Shown in pieces: positions 1 through 5,091 of a stretch of 5,091 nucleotides of DNA (position 1 is the stretch's first letter; every line of letters starts with the position of its first letter). Location: positions 1 through 5,091 of the forward strand of contig JAJNPX010000383.1 of assembly GCA_021155145.1 (NCBI GenBank), in the 5' to 3' direction. The translations under genes and the position numbers were made by a program. Below the pieces are notes generated by a model that saw only the letters and a program-made list of their open reading frames with translations, was not told where the DNA came from and ran no database searches. This DNA comes from Acidisarcina sp. (GTDB lineage: Bacteria; Acidobacteriota; Blastocatellia; Pyrinomonadales; Pyrinomonadaceae).

Positions 1-87
1 GAGGTAAGCATCATAGGTCGGCGCCTGGGCCGCCGTCGAAATGCAGAGGGTGAAAAGCAATGTCGAAATGTAAAGTGATCGATACAT
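1..87 (-). CDS. N-terminal fragment of an exported protein (signal peptide only)
   Basis: Only the first 29 codons lie inside the window; the gene runs off the low-coordinate edge. The visible residues start MYRSLYIST, continue through a hydrophobic stretch (LLFTLCIS) and reach TAAQAPTYD, which looks like a Sec signal peptide with an Ala-x-Ala-type signal peptidase I site near residues 19-22 (cleavage after TAA or AQA). The mature part is too short to assign a family. The start is well supported: a strong Shine-Dalgarno GGGAGG lies 7 bases upstream and overlaps the stop codon of the DUF1801 gene, so the two genes are probably translationally coupled. The product is most likely periplasmic or secreted; its function cannot be read from this window. 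Confidence 0.75.
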   Translation of the reverse strand, partial: MYRSLYISTLLFTLCISTAAQAPTYDAYL

Positions 88-94
88 ATGATCG

Positions 95-100
95 CCTCCC
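95..100 (-). promoter_or_regulatory. Strong ribosome binding site GGGAGG
   Basis: On the minus strand the sequence reads TAGGGAGGCGATCATATG. The hexamer GGGAGG sits 7 bases before the ATG at 87-85, and its first G is also the last base of the TAG stop (102-100) of the upstream gene. It is the only near-consensus Shine-Dalgarno among the gene starts in this window, and it fixes the start of the truncated exported protein. Confidence 0.75.
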
Positions 101-549
101 TATTGCCTTGCGTGGCTTTGTAACGGCTGGTCCTTTAAAAGCTCTCTGGCCCTTTTCAACATCTCTGTTAATTTATCCAGGTTCAAGTCATCCGTTTTCT
201 TAAAGCTGATACTGCTGGCGCCGATCTTTACCTTGCCAAGTGCGTCGCCGTACTTTTGAGTGAGATATTTGTTGTCCTCGACCGCATTGACATAAATACT
301 GATGTAGTTCTTTTGCAAGGCAAGGCCGATCTTGAACCACTTCACGGTCTTCCCTTTGCGTTCGTAAGAAAGGTCGCCGTAGCCGATGATGTTTTGCTCG
401 CTGCCGCCCCAAAATGTGCCGGTCCAGAGAACGCGCTCTTCGCCTTTCATGATCTTGGCGATCTGTTTGTCGAGTTTCTCGACCGCCGTCCGCGTCTCGT
501 CCGGCAGCGATGCGATGAATTCATCCGGGCTCGTCTTTACCTTTTCCAT
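100..549 (-). CDS. DUF1801 (YdhG-like) domain protein
   Basis: This is a 149-residue protein of the DUF1801/YdhG-like family, a small alpha/beta fold with no established biochemical role. Family features visible: an N-terminal helix pair with the phrase DEFIASLPDETR (residues 9-20) followed by EKLDKQIAKIM, a Trp/Phe-rich turn LWTGTFWGG (41-49), a strand pair around WFKIGLALQKNYISIYVN (71-88), and a Lys-rich segment SSISFKKTDDLNLDKLTEMLKRA (112-134) ending in a helix. The length is normal for the family. There is no signal peptide or membrane segment, so it should be cytoplasmic, unlike the exported neighbours. A GGAAA motif lies 6 bases before the ATG. It follows the serine hydrolase by 17 bases and precedes the next exported protein by 12, so it is probably co-transcribed with both. 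Family assignment is fairly secure; function is unknown. Confidence 0.85.
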   Translation of the reverse strand: MEKVKTSPDEFIASLPDETRTAVEKLDKQIAKIMKGEERVLWTGTFWGGSEQNIIGYGDLSYERKGKTVKWFKIGLALQKNYISIYVNAVEDNKYLTQKYGDALGKVKIGASSISFKKTDDLNLDKLTEMLKRARELLKDQPLQSHARQ

Positions 550-555
550 AGCCTA

Positions 556-560
556 TTTCC
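556..560 (-). promoter_or_regulatory. Ribosome binding site GGAAA of the DUF1801 gene
   Basis: The minus strand reads GGAAATAGGCTATG, giving GGAAA 6 bases from the ATG at 549. It is a partial Shine-Dalgarno match placed at the usual distance inside the 17-base gap after the serine hydrolase stop, and the same motif and spacing recur at the TPR gene start. Confidence 0.45.
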
Positions 561-566
561 ACTGAA

Positions 567-1742
567 CTAATTCGCGGGGCGCGCCTCTATCAGTGCGGCA
601 AGTTCCGCCAGAAACCTGGCCGGGGATCTTCCGCCGAAGATCTGCGGCGCGCTCGAATTTGCTTGAACCGCGACGGCGATCTTCTTATCCGGAAAATACA
701 TCATTTCCGTCATATATCCGGGAAAGAAACCGCTGTGGCCGTAAGCCGTACCGGCGGACGTTTGTCTGATAATGACGCCGAGGCCGTATTTCGCATCGCG
801 TCCGAGCATCGGTGCGGCGACGCCGTCGAGCATTTGCGGTAAGAGCGAAGCGTCAAACGCCTTGCCCTCATACATCATCTTTGCCCAGCGGGCGAGGTCT
901 TCACCGGTCGAGGCCCACCCGCCGCCGGTCCATTCGAACTGCGGATTGATTATGAACTTCCCGTTCGCGATCATCTCGTCCTTCCCGCCAAAGGGATTTT
1001 TGTCGCCGGCATAGCCCTGTACTACGCCCTTCAGCACAAGGCCGTCCTGAGGGATGGTATTTGCGAGCTTCAGTTTCTTGACGACACGTTTGTTCGCCTC
1101 GTCATAAAACCTGTTGCCGGTGACCTTTTCGATGATCATCCCGAGCACGATATAGTTCGTATCCGAGTAATCCCAGCCTTTGCCCGCTTCGAACGGCGCC
1201 TTTTCATCGAGCAGGTAAGAGAGGAGCTCGGCCGGTTTCCACGACTTTTCGGGGTTTGCCGTGAGGTCGTTTGTAAAGGTGTCCTTGAATTCGTATCGGA
1301 CAAGTCCGCTGGTGTGGTTCATCAATTGACGGACGGTGATCTCCCTCGCATTGGGCAGGCGCGCGAACCAGGTCTCGGTGCCGAGGTATTTCTCGATCTT
1401 ATCGTCGAGGCCGATCTTGCCTTCCTTTACAAGCTGCAACGCTGTCGAGACAGCAAACGTCTTGCCGGTACTGCCGGCGAGCATCCGGTCGGTCGGCTTC
1501 ATCGGTGTCTTCGCATCGCGATCGGAATACCCGACGGCGAGGCCGAACGATTCGCCATTGGCTAATACCACGCCGACCGTTGCACCGGGGAACTTACCTG
1601 CTTTGTGCCACTCGTCGAGCCTTAGCCGGATCTCCTTTTTGAGGACGTTCGTCCCTGTCGCGGTGACCGGCCGCTGCCCGAATGAAGCGGCTGCCCCCAC
1701 GGTAAGGGCGATGATCAGAAACAGTTTGAGAGTCGATCTCAT
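567..1742 (-). CDS. Exported beta-lactamase-family serine hydrolase
   Basis: This 391-residue protein belongs to the class C beta-lactamase / penicillin-binding-protein-like serine hydrolases (Pfam Beta-lactamase, PF00144), which include D,D-peptidases, D-aminopeptidases and esterases. A signal peptide covers about residues 1-22 (MRSTLKLFLIIALTVGAAAS, probable cut before Gln23). Catalytic motifs: Ser91-Thr-Gly-Lys94 (nucleophile and base); Tyr192-Ser-Asp194 in the place of the usual Tyr-x-Asn; and His336-Ser-Gly338 in the place of Lys-Thr-Gly. Other family landmarks are MNHTSGL (141-147), the YSDTNY segment (192-197) and WTGGGWASTGEDLARW (271-286). Length is typical. It acts outside the cytoplasm; the substrate may be a peptidoglycan fragment, peptide or ester and cannot be told from sequence. 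The gene starts directly at the stop of the LolA-like gene (TAAATG), which suggests coupling. Nothing shows that it confers antibiotic resistance. Confidence 0.92.
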   Translation of the reverse strand: MRSTLKLFLIIALTVGAAASFGQRPVTATGTNVLKKEIRLRLDEWHKAGKFPGATVGVVLANGESFGLAVGYSDRDAKTPMKPTDRMLAGSTGKTFAVSTALQLVKEGKIGLDDKIEKYLGTETWFARLPNAREITVRQLMNHTSGLVRYEFKDTFTNDLTANPEKSWKPAELLSYLLDEKAPFEAGKGWDYSDTNYIVLGMIIEKVTGNRFYDEANKRVVKKLKLANTIPQDGLVLKGVVQGYAGDKNPFGGKDEMIANGKFIINPQFEWTGGGWASTGEDLARWAKMMYEGKAFDASLLPQMLDGVAAPMLGRDAKYGLGVIIRQTSAGTAYGHSGFFPGYMTEMMYFPDKKIAVAVQANSSAPQIFGGRSPARFLAELAALIEARPAN

Positions 1743-2507
1743 TTACTTTTTCTTGTAATACGTCCGGTCAACTGACGTCCATTTTTCGGGGTTCCAAAGG
1801 TCCGCGTCGAGCGGCACATTGGCTTGAATATCGCTATACTCTTCGGTGGTTGTCGCCTTGCCGTCAACAAAGAAGAGCACCTCGAGGGCAACCCATCCGC
1901 CTTTCACTTTCTGATATTTATTGAATTGCGTTTCAGCAACGCTCTTCCTGTCGCGACCGGCCGGCTGGATCAGCCGAACGAAAACGAGGTTCTTTTTATC
2001 GACCCAGAACTGAGGCGTTGTGACATCACCTTGTTTCGCGCCGACCACATAGACATCTTTCCCCTGCCATTTGTCTTTGCGGATCACGGAAAGGTCTATT
2101 CCCATTCCCTTGACCTGCGCGATCGTCGTCTCGGCCGGTTGGCCGTACACGTCAAAGCCGAGCACCATCAATGGGTGAACGAATGGGCGTCCTGCGCCGG
2201 CCTTGCCGTCACGAAACGAAAAGATCTTGCCGTCGGCAAACAGGATCCCGTTGCCTTTGTCTATCGGGTCGATATCGATCCGCAGCTTTCCCGGCAGCGA
2301 CATCGCCTCGTACCAGGTTTCCGAGCTTGTGGTGCCGTCCGGCTTGTGCGTGATCGTCTTTTGGACGAAGGTCAGCGTCTTATACCACTTACCTTCGTAC
2401 TTTTTATGCATCGCTGAGATGAGTTCCTCGCCGGACCTCATCTCGCCGGCAAAAACGGTCGCCGCACCGGGCAGCAGCGCAATGATCAGTGTCAAAACAA
2501 TTTTCAT
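1743..2507 (-). CDS. Exported LolA-like (outer-membrane lipoprotein-sorting-like) protein
   Basis: This is a 254-residue protein with a clear signal peptide (MKIVLTLIIALLPGAATVFA, residues 1-20, then GEMR). The mature part looks like the LolA/RseB-type fold: an N-terminal helix (GEELISAMHKKY, 26-37), then paired strands with the typical progression TFVQKTITHKPDG (46-58), ETWYEAMSLPGKLRIDI (63-79) and ILFADGKIFSFRDGK (88-102), a middle helical part, and C-terminal strands FWVDKKNLVFVRLI (167-180), FNKYQKVKGGWVALEVLFF (195-213). True LolA carries lipoproteins across the periplasm; proteins of this wider family have diverse and mostly untested roles, so a lipid- or lipoprotein-binding role is only inferred. 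There is no LolB, LolC or LolE nearby. No strong Shine-Dalgarno precedes the ATG, which lies 10 bases after the cytochrome stop. Confidence 0.75.
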   Translation of the reverse strand: MKIVLTLIIALLPGAATVFAGEMRSGEELISAMHKKYEGKWYKTLTFVQKTITHKPDGTTSSETWYEAMSLPGKLRIDIDPIDKGNGILFADGKIFSFRDGKAGAGRPFVHPLMVLGFDVYGQPAETTIAQVKGMGIDLSVIRKDKWQGKDVYVVGAKQGDVTTPQFWVDKKNLVFVRLIQPAGRDRKSVAETQFNKYQKVKGGWVALEVLFFVDGKATTTEEYSDIQANVPLDADLWNPEKWTSVDRTYYKKK

Positions 2508-2517
2508 AGTTCTTAAT

Positions 2518-3054
2518 TTACGGCCGCTGAGCAGAAAGGTTTAGGGCCGGCTTGGTCTCGCCGCGATGGCAGGTGGTGCAATTGATCGTTGGCGGCGTCC
2601 CTTTAAGGTTCTTGATCTTTGAGAGCAGGCCGCCGTTGATGGTCGTGACCATCGCCGACATTTCGCGGGCGATCTGCTTTTGCGGCTTGTCCTCGGCCTC
2701 CCACTTTTCGGGGATGTGACAATGCGTGCAATTAACGCCAAGAGAACGCGCAGAGCCCATTTCCATTATTGCCAGGAGCTGCGCGGCGGGCCTGTCTTTT
2801 AGCCCCGGAGTCTGGATATTCCTGAACACCGAGGATGCAGGCTCCCTCTCCCGCCCCTTGATCTCGGCACGGAGTTTCAAAATTGCGGCCGCCTGATCGA
2901 AGTCTTGCGGCGAATTGGGCGTCGGTGTGGCCTGTGCAAAGGCCGCGGCGGGCCGCCGGCCTTCTCCTAAAAAGCCGAACATCGCCGCTGCAAGGGCAAC
3001 CAGCAAAAATGCCAGAAACCGTTTCATTCTCTGTTTTGATGTGATGTCCTTCAT
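2518..3054 (-). CDS. Exported diheme c-type cytochrome, reaction-centre cytochrome c subunit family
   Basis: A 178-residue protein with two heme c attachment motifs, Cys109-Thr-His-Cys-His113 and Cys159-Thr-Thr-Cys-His163. The contexts SLGVNCTHCHIPEKWE and INCTTCHRGETKPAL match the photosynthetic reaction-centre cytochrome c subunit family (PF02276), in which a Met in the helix before each CxxCH is an axial ligand; Met97 or Met99 and Met132 or Met135 are candidates. Photosynthetic members carry four hemes; this one has two, as in many non-phototrophic Acidobacteriota homologues. An N-terminal hydrophobic helix (about 11-29) and FAQAT near 39-43 indicate Sec export, needed for heme attachment in the periplasm. 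The chosen start overlaps the preceding stop as ATGA. A second ATG, at 3027-3025 (Met10, MKRFLAFLL), would give a more ordinary signal peptide but also lacks a good ribosome site. Its likely role is electron transfer; its partners are not in this window. Confidence 0.9.
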   Translation of the reverse strand: MKDITSKQRMKRFLAFLLVALAAAMFGFLGEGRRPAAAFAQATPTPNSPQDFDQAAAILKLRAEIKGREREPASSVFRNIQTPGLKDRPAAQLLAIMEMGSARSLGVNCTHCHIPEKWEAEDKPQKQIAREMSAMVTTINGGLLSKIKNLKGTPPTINCTTCHRGETKPALNLSAQRP

Positions 3055-3968
3055 TTTTTTCTCGCATAGGTAAGGTCGAACGATGTCGTCCAGGTCTTTC
3101 CGCCATCTGTCGAATTCTCGCCGTGCTGGCGGACCTCGCCATTGGCAAGTTTTGAAAAGGTCATTTTGGCGAGCGTCGCCTTTCCCCCGATCACCGTGTC
3201 TGCCACGAGGACCATTTTTCCGTCCACCAGGCCGCCGATGTAATGTGTAAAGGTTCCCTTGTCACTGACCCAGGTCTGGTGCCATTTCTTGTCGTTCGTG
3301 TCGTAGATGTTGAAGCTCTTGCCGTTGGTGCCGCTGCCTCCGGCCCAATTCTCAAAGATGATGCATTGGCCGAGGATCAGTTGGACGCTGCTCGTGCCCG
3401 AAGGGACGCCGCCCTGGGTCGATCGCACATCCCATTCGCCGATCCAGAAATCGAACTGGCGGTATTCAGCGGAGGCCTTGCAGGGATTGACTGCCAGATC
3501 GGAGCGGCGCACAAGGTCCTTGAACCCGGCGTCTTCCTTCCATGCCGCGAGATCTTTTTCCGCGGTCAGCGTTTCCGGCGCGATGCCCCCCAGGGCCAGG
3601 CTTTTCTCTATCGTTTCAAACGCTTTCGTTTTGTCACCCGAGCGGGCATAGGCCCGAGCCAAAGCCAATGCAAAAACCGCGTTTGGCGAGGCGGCCATCG
3701 CAGCCGCCAGATTTTCTCTGGCCTCGGCGGTGCGGTCAAGGTTCAGTTGGATGATGCCGAGGCGGTATTTCGCGCCCGTATTGGCGGGCTCTTCGGCCAC
3801 GATCTTTTCATAGGCCGCAGCGGCCTTTTCCCATTCAGATGCCTGGTAAAATCTATTTGCCTCCGCCCTCATTTCAGCAGTGACGGCCGACGCGGGCGGC
3901 GTCTGCGATCTGACGCCCGCATAGAGCGAGATGATCCCGATCAAGATGGAAATGCCGGTTAAACGCAT
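3051..3968 (-). CDS. Exported TPR protein with C-terminal DUF1579-like domain
   Basis: A 305-residue protein in three parts. Residues 1-21 form a signal peptide or anchor (MRLTGISILIGIISLYAGVRSQ, probable cut before Gln22). Residues about 31-128 hold three TPR-like helix pairs: EANRFYQASEWEKAAAAYEK, YRLGIIQLNLDRTAEARENL and LALARAYARSGDKTKAFETI. They are followed by a segment LAAWKEDAGFKDLVRRSD (140-157) often seen after such repeats. Residues about 170-305 resemble DUF1579-type barrel domains: FDFWIGEWDV (172-181), GQCIIFENW (200-208), FNIYDTNDKKWHQTWVSDKG (219-238), MVLVAD (252-257) and STDGGKTWTTSFD (286-298). TPRs usually bind protein; the role of the tail domain is unknown. The start at 3968 was preferred because it yields a signal peptide and has GGAAAAG upstream; an in-frame ATG at 4103 would put 98 bases inside the neighbouring gene. 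The stop overlaps the cytochrome start. Confidence 0.85.
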   Translation of the reverse strand: MRLTGISILIGIISLYAGVRSQTPPASAVTAEMRAEANRFYQASEWEKAAAAYEKIVAEEPANTGAKYRLGIIQLNLDRTAEARENLAAAMAASPNAVFALALARAYARSGDKTKAFETIEKSLALGGIAPETLTAEKDLAAWKEDAGFKDLVRRSDLAVNPCKASAEYRQFDFWIGEWDVRSTQGGVPSGTSSVQLILGQCIIFENWAGGSGTNGKSFNIYDTNDKKWHQTWVSDKGTFTHYIGGLVDGKMVLVADTVIGGKATLAKMTFSKLANGEVRQHGENSTDGGKTWTTSFDLTYARKK

Positions 3969-3970
3969 AA

Positions 3971-3977
3971 CTTTTCC
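3971..3977 (-). promoter_or_regulatory. Ribosome binding site that decides the TPR gene start
   Basis: The minus strand reads TCCGGAAAAGTTATG, placing GGA 6 bases from the ATG at 3968-3966. It lies in the 37-base gap after the tandem NTF2 gene and supports this start over the longer in-frame reading that begins inside that gene. Confidence 0.5.
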
Positions 3978-4005
3978 GGACTCAAGGAGAAAGAGCCCGC
4001 TCCTT

Positions 4006-4953
4006 TCATTTTCTTCGTTTTGCTGGGAGGAATTCTTTAGGGATAGGATTGTTTGGCCGCTCATCGTCCCAGCTTGCCGACGATATCCACCAGCGGGTTC
4101 CATCCCAATATAATTCGATGCTGTTGATGCCGCGTCCTTTATCGGTCATATCGTCGTCATTGAATTCATACGTCGAAAAAACGTGGGCGATGTTGCCGAA
4201 GCGGCGGACGACGCGGTTTATCTCGCGTTCGTGAAAACCGTTCGCAACGAATGCTCCGTTCGTCGCGTCGACGTATCGCTGGTGGTCCATCACGCTCGCG
4301 CGTATCTTGCCGTCCTGCTCGCTCATTCCAACAAAGCGGACATCGGGCATATAGAGTGTCTTGTCTCGTGACCATTGCCGGGGCGTCCCCTTCGAGCCCG
4401 AGATCGTTTCGTAAAATGCTCTGACGATGCCGTCGATCGTTGACACATCTTTCGGGTCGGCCTGTTTCGTCTCGATCTTGACCGCTTTCAGGTCGCGGTC
4501 GCATTGGAACTCTAACGTCGATGCCCCGTTCGCGATCTTCCAACCGTTCTCGGTGCGGACCAGATTGAATGTATTCGTCCCGCAATGCGAGAATTTATCG
4601 CCGACGTAGAATGTGTATCGGCCGGTCACGATCGCCAGATCGCCCGCGATCCGCGCCTCGGGCGACGGCATAGATTCAATAAAGTCTGGGCCCTTTGCCT
4701 CAGAGATCATCTTGGCAAACGCCTCGCCCGAGAGGATGCGCGTCGTCGAAATGCCCTTGCCGTCGCGCGGCTTGTCGATGGCGACGAGCTGCCCTTCCGC
4801 TGAGAAGACTGACCTTATTTGTTCGGCGTTCTTTGCTTTCATCCCGGCGAAAAGCCGATCTACGACGCCGATCGCAGCTTGTTTGTCGTCTTGGGCGACG
4901 GCCGTTATCGCGGCTGTCAGGATGATAAGGAACGCGATTAATTTGATCGTCAT
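4006..4953 (-). CDS. Exported protein with two tandem NTF2/SnoaL-like domains
   Basis: A 315-residue protein with a signal peptide (MTIKLIAFLIILTAAITAVA, residues 1-20, cut at AVA before Gln21). Two copies of an NTF2-like (SnoaL/DUF4440-type) fold follow. Copy one spans about 22-150: helix AAIGVVDRLFAGMKAKNAEQIRSVF (26-50), then strands including GQLVAID (54-60), ARIAGDLAIVTGRYTFYVG (100-118) and FNLVRTENGWKIANGAS (129-145). Copy two spans about 170-296: helix STIDGIVRAFYETISG (171-186), MPDVRFVGM (202-210), VVRRFGNIAHVFSTYEF (248-264) and SIELYWDGTRWWISSASWDDE (278-298). Both end in the family's typical Trp-containing last strands. Cys124 and Cys151 could form a disulfide in copy one. Family members include enzymes and ligand-binding proteins, so no reaction can be named. 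The gene begins 3 bases after the LRR stop with no clear Shine-Dalgarno, which suggests coupling. Confidence 0.85.
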   Translation of the reverse strand: MTIKLIAFLIILTAAITAVAQDDKQAAIGVVDRLFAGMKAKNAEQIRSVFSAEGQLVAIDKPRDGKGISTTRILSGEAFAKMISEAKGPDFIESMPSPEARIAGDLAIVTGRYTFYVGDKFSHCGTNTFNLVRTENGWKIANGASTLEFQCDRDLKAVKIETKQADPKDVSTIDGIVRAFYETISGSKGTPRQWSRDKTLYMPDVRFVGMSEQDGKIRASVMDHQRYVDATNGAFVANGFHEREINRVVRRFGNIAHVFSTYEFNDDDMTDKGRGINSIELYWDGTRWWISSASWDDERPNNPIPKEFLPAKRRK

Positions 4954-4956
4954 ACT

Positions 4957-5091
4957 TTACGTTTGTTCGGAAAATTTGATCTTCGGCAGAGCCTTTTGTA
5001 TCGCCTTGGCTCCATCTTCGGTTATCTTCGATTCACCAATGAGGAGAACCTCAAGCGAGTTGATCTTTTCGAGCGACTTCAACCCGGCATC
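4957..5091 (-). CDS. C-terminal fragment of a leucine-rich-repeat protein
   Basis: Only the last 44 residues and the TAA stop (4959-4957) lie in the window; the gene enters from the high-coordinate edge. The visible reading, DAGLKSLEKINSLEVLLIG followed by ESKITEDGAKAIQKALPKIKF, fits one or two leucine-rich repeats of the bacterial kind with the pattern LxxLxxLxxLxLxxTxITDxG. The phrase ITEDGAKAI is a typical repeat turn, and ALPKIKF resembles the capping end seen in such proteins. LRR arrays normally form curved surfaces for protein binding. Localisation is unknown because the N-terminus is outside the window. The frame stays open to the edge, and the stop lies 3 bases before the start of the tandem NTF2 gene. 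Confidence 0.75.
   Translation of the reverse strand, partial: DAGLKSLEKINSLEVLLIGESKITEDGAKAIQKALPKIKFSEQT

Noticed and set aside
35..70. Direct repeat of GTCGAAATG at 35-43 and 62-70
   Set aside because: Nine bases repeated 27 bases apart, both encoding Ile-Ser-Thr inside a signal peptide. It is too short and too simply explained by coding.
567..1742. An antibiotic-resistance beta-lactamase
   Set aside because: The fold is shared, but Tyr-Ser-Asp and His-Ser-Gly motifs and the genomic setting do not support a resistance role.
1336..1758. A 140-codon open frame on the plus strand opposite the serine hydrolase
   Set aside because: It is antisense to the SxxK-bearing region of a well-supported enzyme and ends across a gene junction.
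1824..2417. A 197-codon open frame on the plus strand opposite the LolA-like gene
   Set aside because: It is antisense to a gene with a signal peptide and family-like strands, and its product resembles no family I know.
2518..3054. Evidence for a phototrophic organism from the reaction-centre-type cytochrome
   Set aside because: Diheme homologues occur in many non-phototrophic bacteria, and no reaction-centre or pigment gene is present.
2732..3148. A 138-codon minus-strand frame across the TPR/cytochrome junction
   Set aside because: It overlaps the ends of two real genes in another frame and has no coherent composition or motif. I see no sign that it results from a frameshift of either gene.
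3243..3962. A 239-codon open frame on the plus strand opposite the TPR-DUF1579 gene
   Set aside because: It lies entirely antisense to a gene with clear domains, and its translation is Arg/Gly-rich with no recognisable motif. It is a by-product of codon bias.
3969..4103. A longer N-terminus for the TPR protein from the ATG at 4103
   Set aside because: The 45 extra residues would run 98 bases into the tandem NTF2 gene and hide the signal peptide that starts at 3968.
4166..4585. A 139-codon minus-strand frame inside the tandem NTF2 gene
   Set aside because: It is out of frame with a better-supported gene on the same strand, and its Arg/Asp-rich translation is typical of a shifted frame.
1..5091. 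Search for CRISPR repeats, tRNA, terminator hairpins, transposon ends, or a defence or retroelement system
   Set aside because: Nearly every base is coding, gaps are at most 37 bases, and no repeat array, inverted terminal repeat, cloverleaf, reverse transcriptase, nuclease or toxin-antitoxin motif was visible.

Overview
The window is a compact stretch of bacterial DNA with eight genes, all on the minus strand, so transcription runs from the high-coordinate end to the low. No intergenic gap is longer than 37 bases. I see no tRNA, rRNA, CRISPR array, insertion sequence, promoter or terminator. Base composition is moderately GC-rich (mid-50s percent by eye). Gene content points tentatively to an Acidobacteriota-like organism, perhaps of the Blastocatellia/Pyrinomonadales kind: a small diheme cytochrome of the reaction-centre cytochrome c subunit family, a TPR protein with a DUF1579-type tail, a LolA-like exported protein and a class C-type serine hydrolase are all common there. 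This is inference; no marker gene is present.

In transcription order: (1) the last 44 residues of a leucine-rich-repeat protein (4957-5091, cut by the window edge); (2) an exported protein with two tandem NTF2/SnoaL-like domains (4006-4953); (3) an exported TPR protein with a C-terminal DUF1579-like beta-barrel domain (3051-3968); (4) an exported diheme c-type cytochrome (2518-3054); (5) an exported LolA-fold protein (1743-2507); (6) an exported beta-lactamase-fold serine hydrolase (567-1742); (7) a small cytoplasmic DUF1801 protein (100-549); (8) the first 29 residues, mostly signal peptide, of another exported protein (1-87, cut by the window edge).

The junctions are tight: 3 bases, 37 bases, a 4-base ATGA overlap, 10 bases, 0 bases (TAAATG), 17 bases and 12 bases. 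The run therefore probably behaves as one transcript with translational coupling at several joints. The common theme is export: six of the seven genes whose N-terminus is visible begin with a signal peptide, and in five of those six the most likely cleavage site puts glutamine at or next to the mature N-terminus. The genes do not form a pathway I recognise. Most are small envelope or periplasmic proteins of poorly defined role, with the cytochrome and the serine hydrolase the only ones whose chemistry can be named. I found no convincing new defence, mobile or RNA-based system here.
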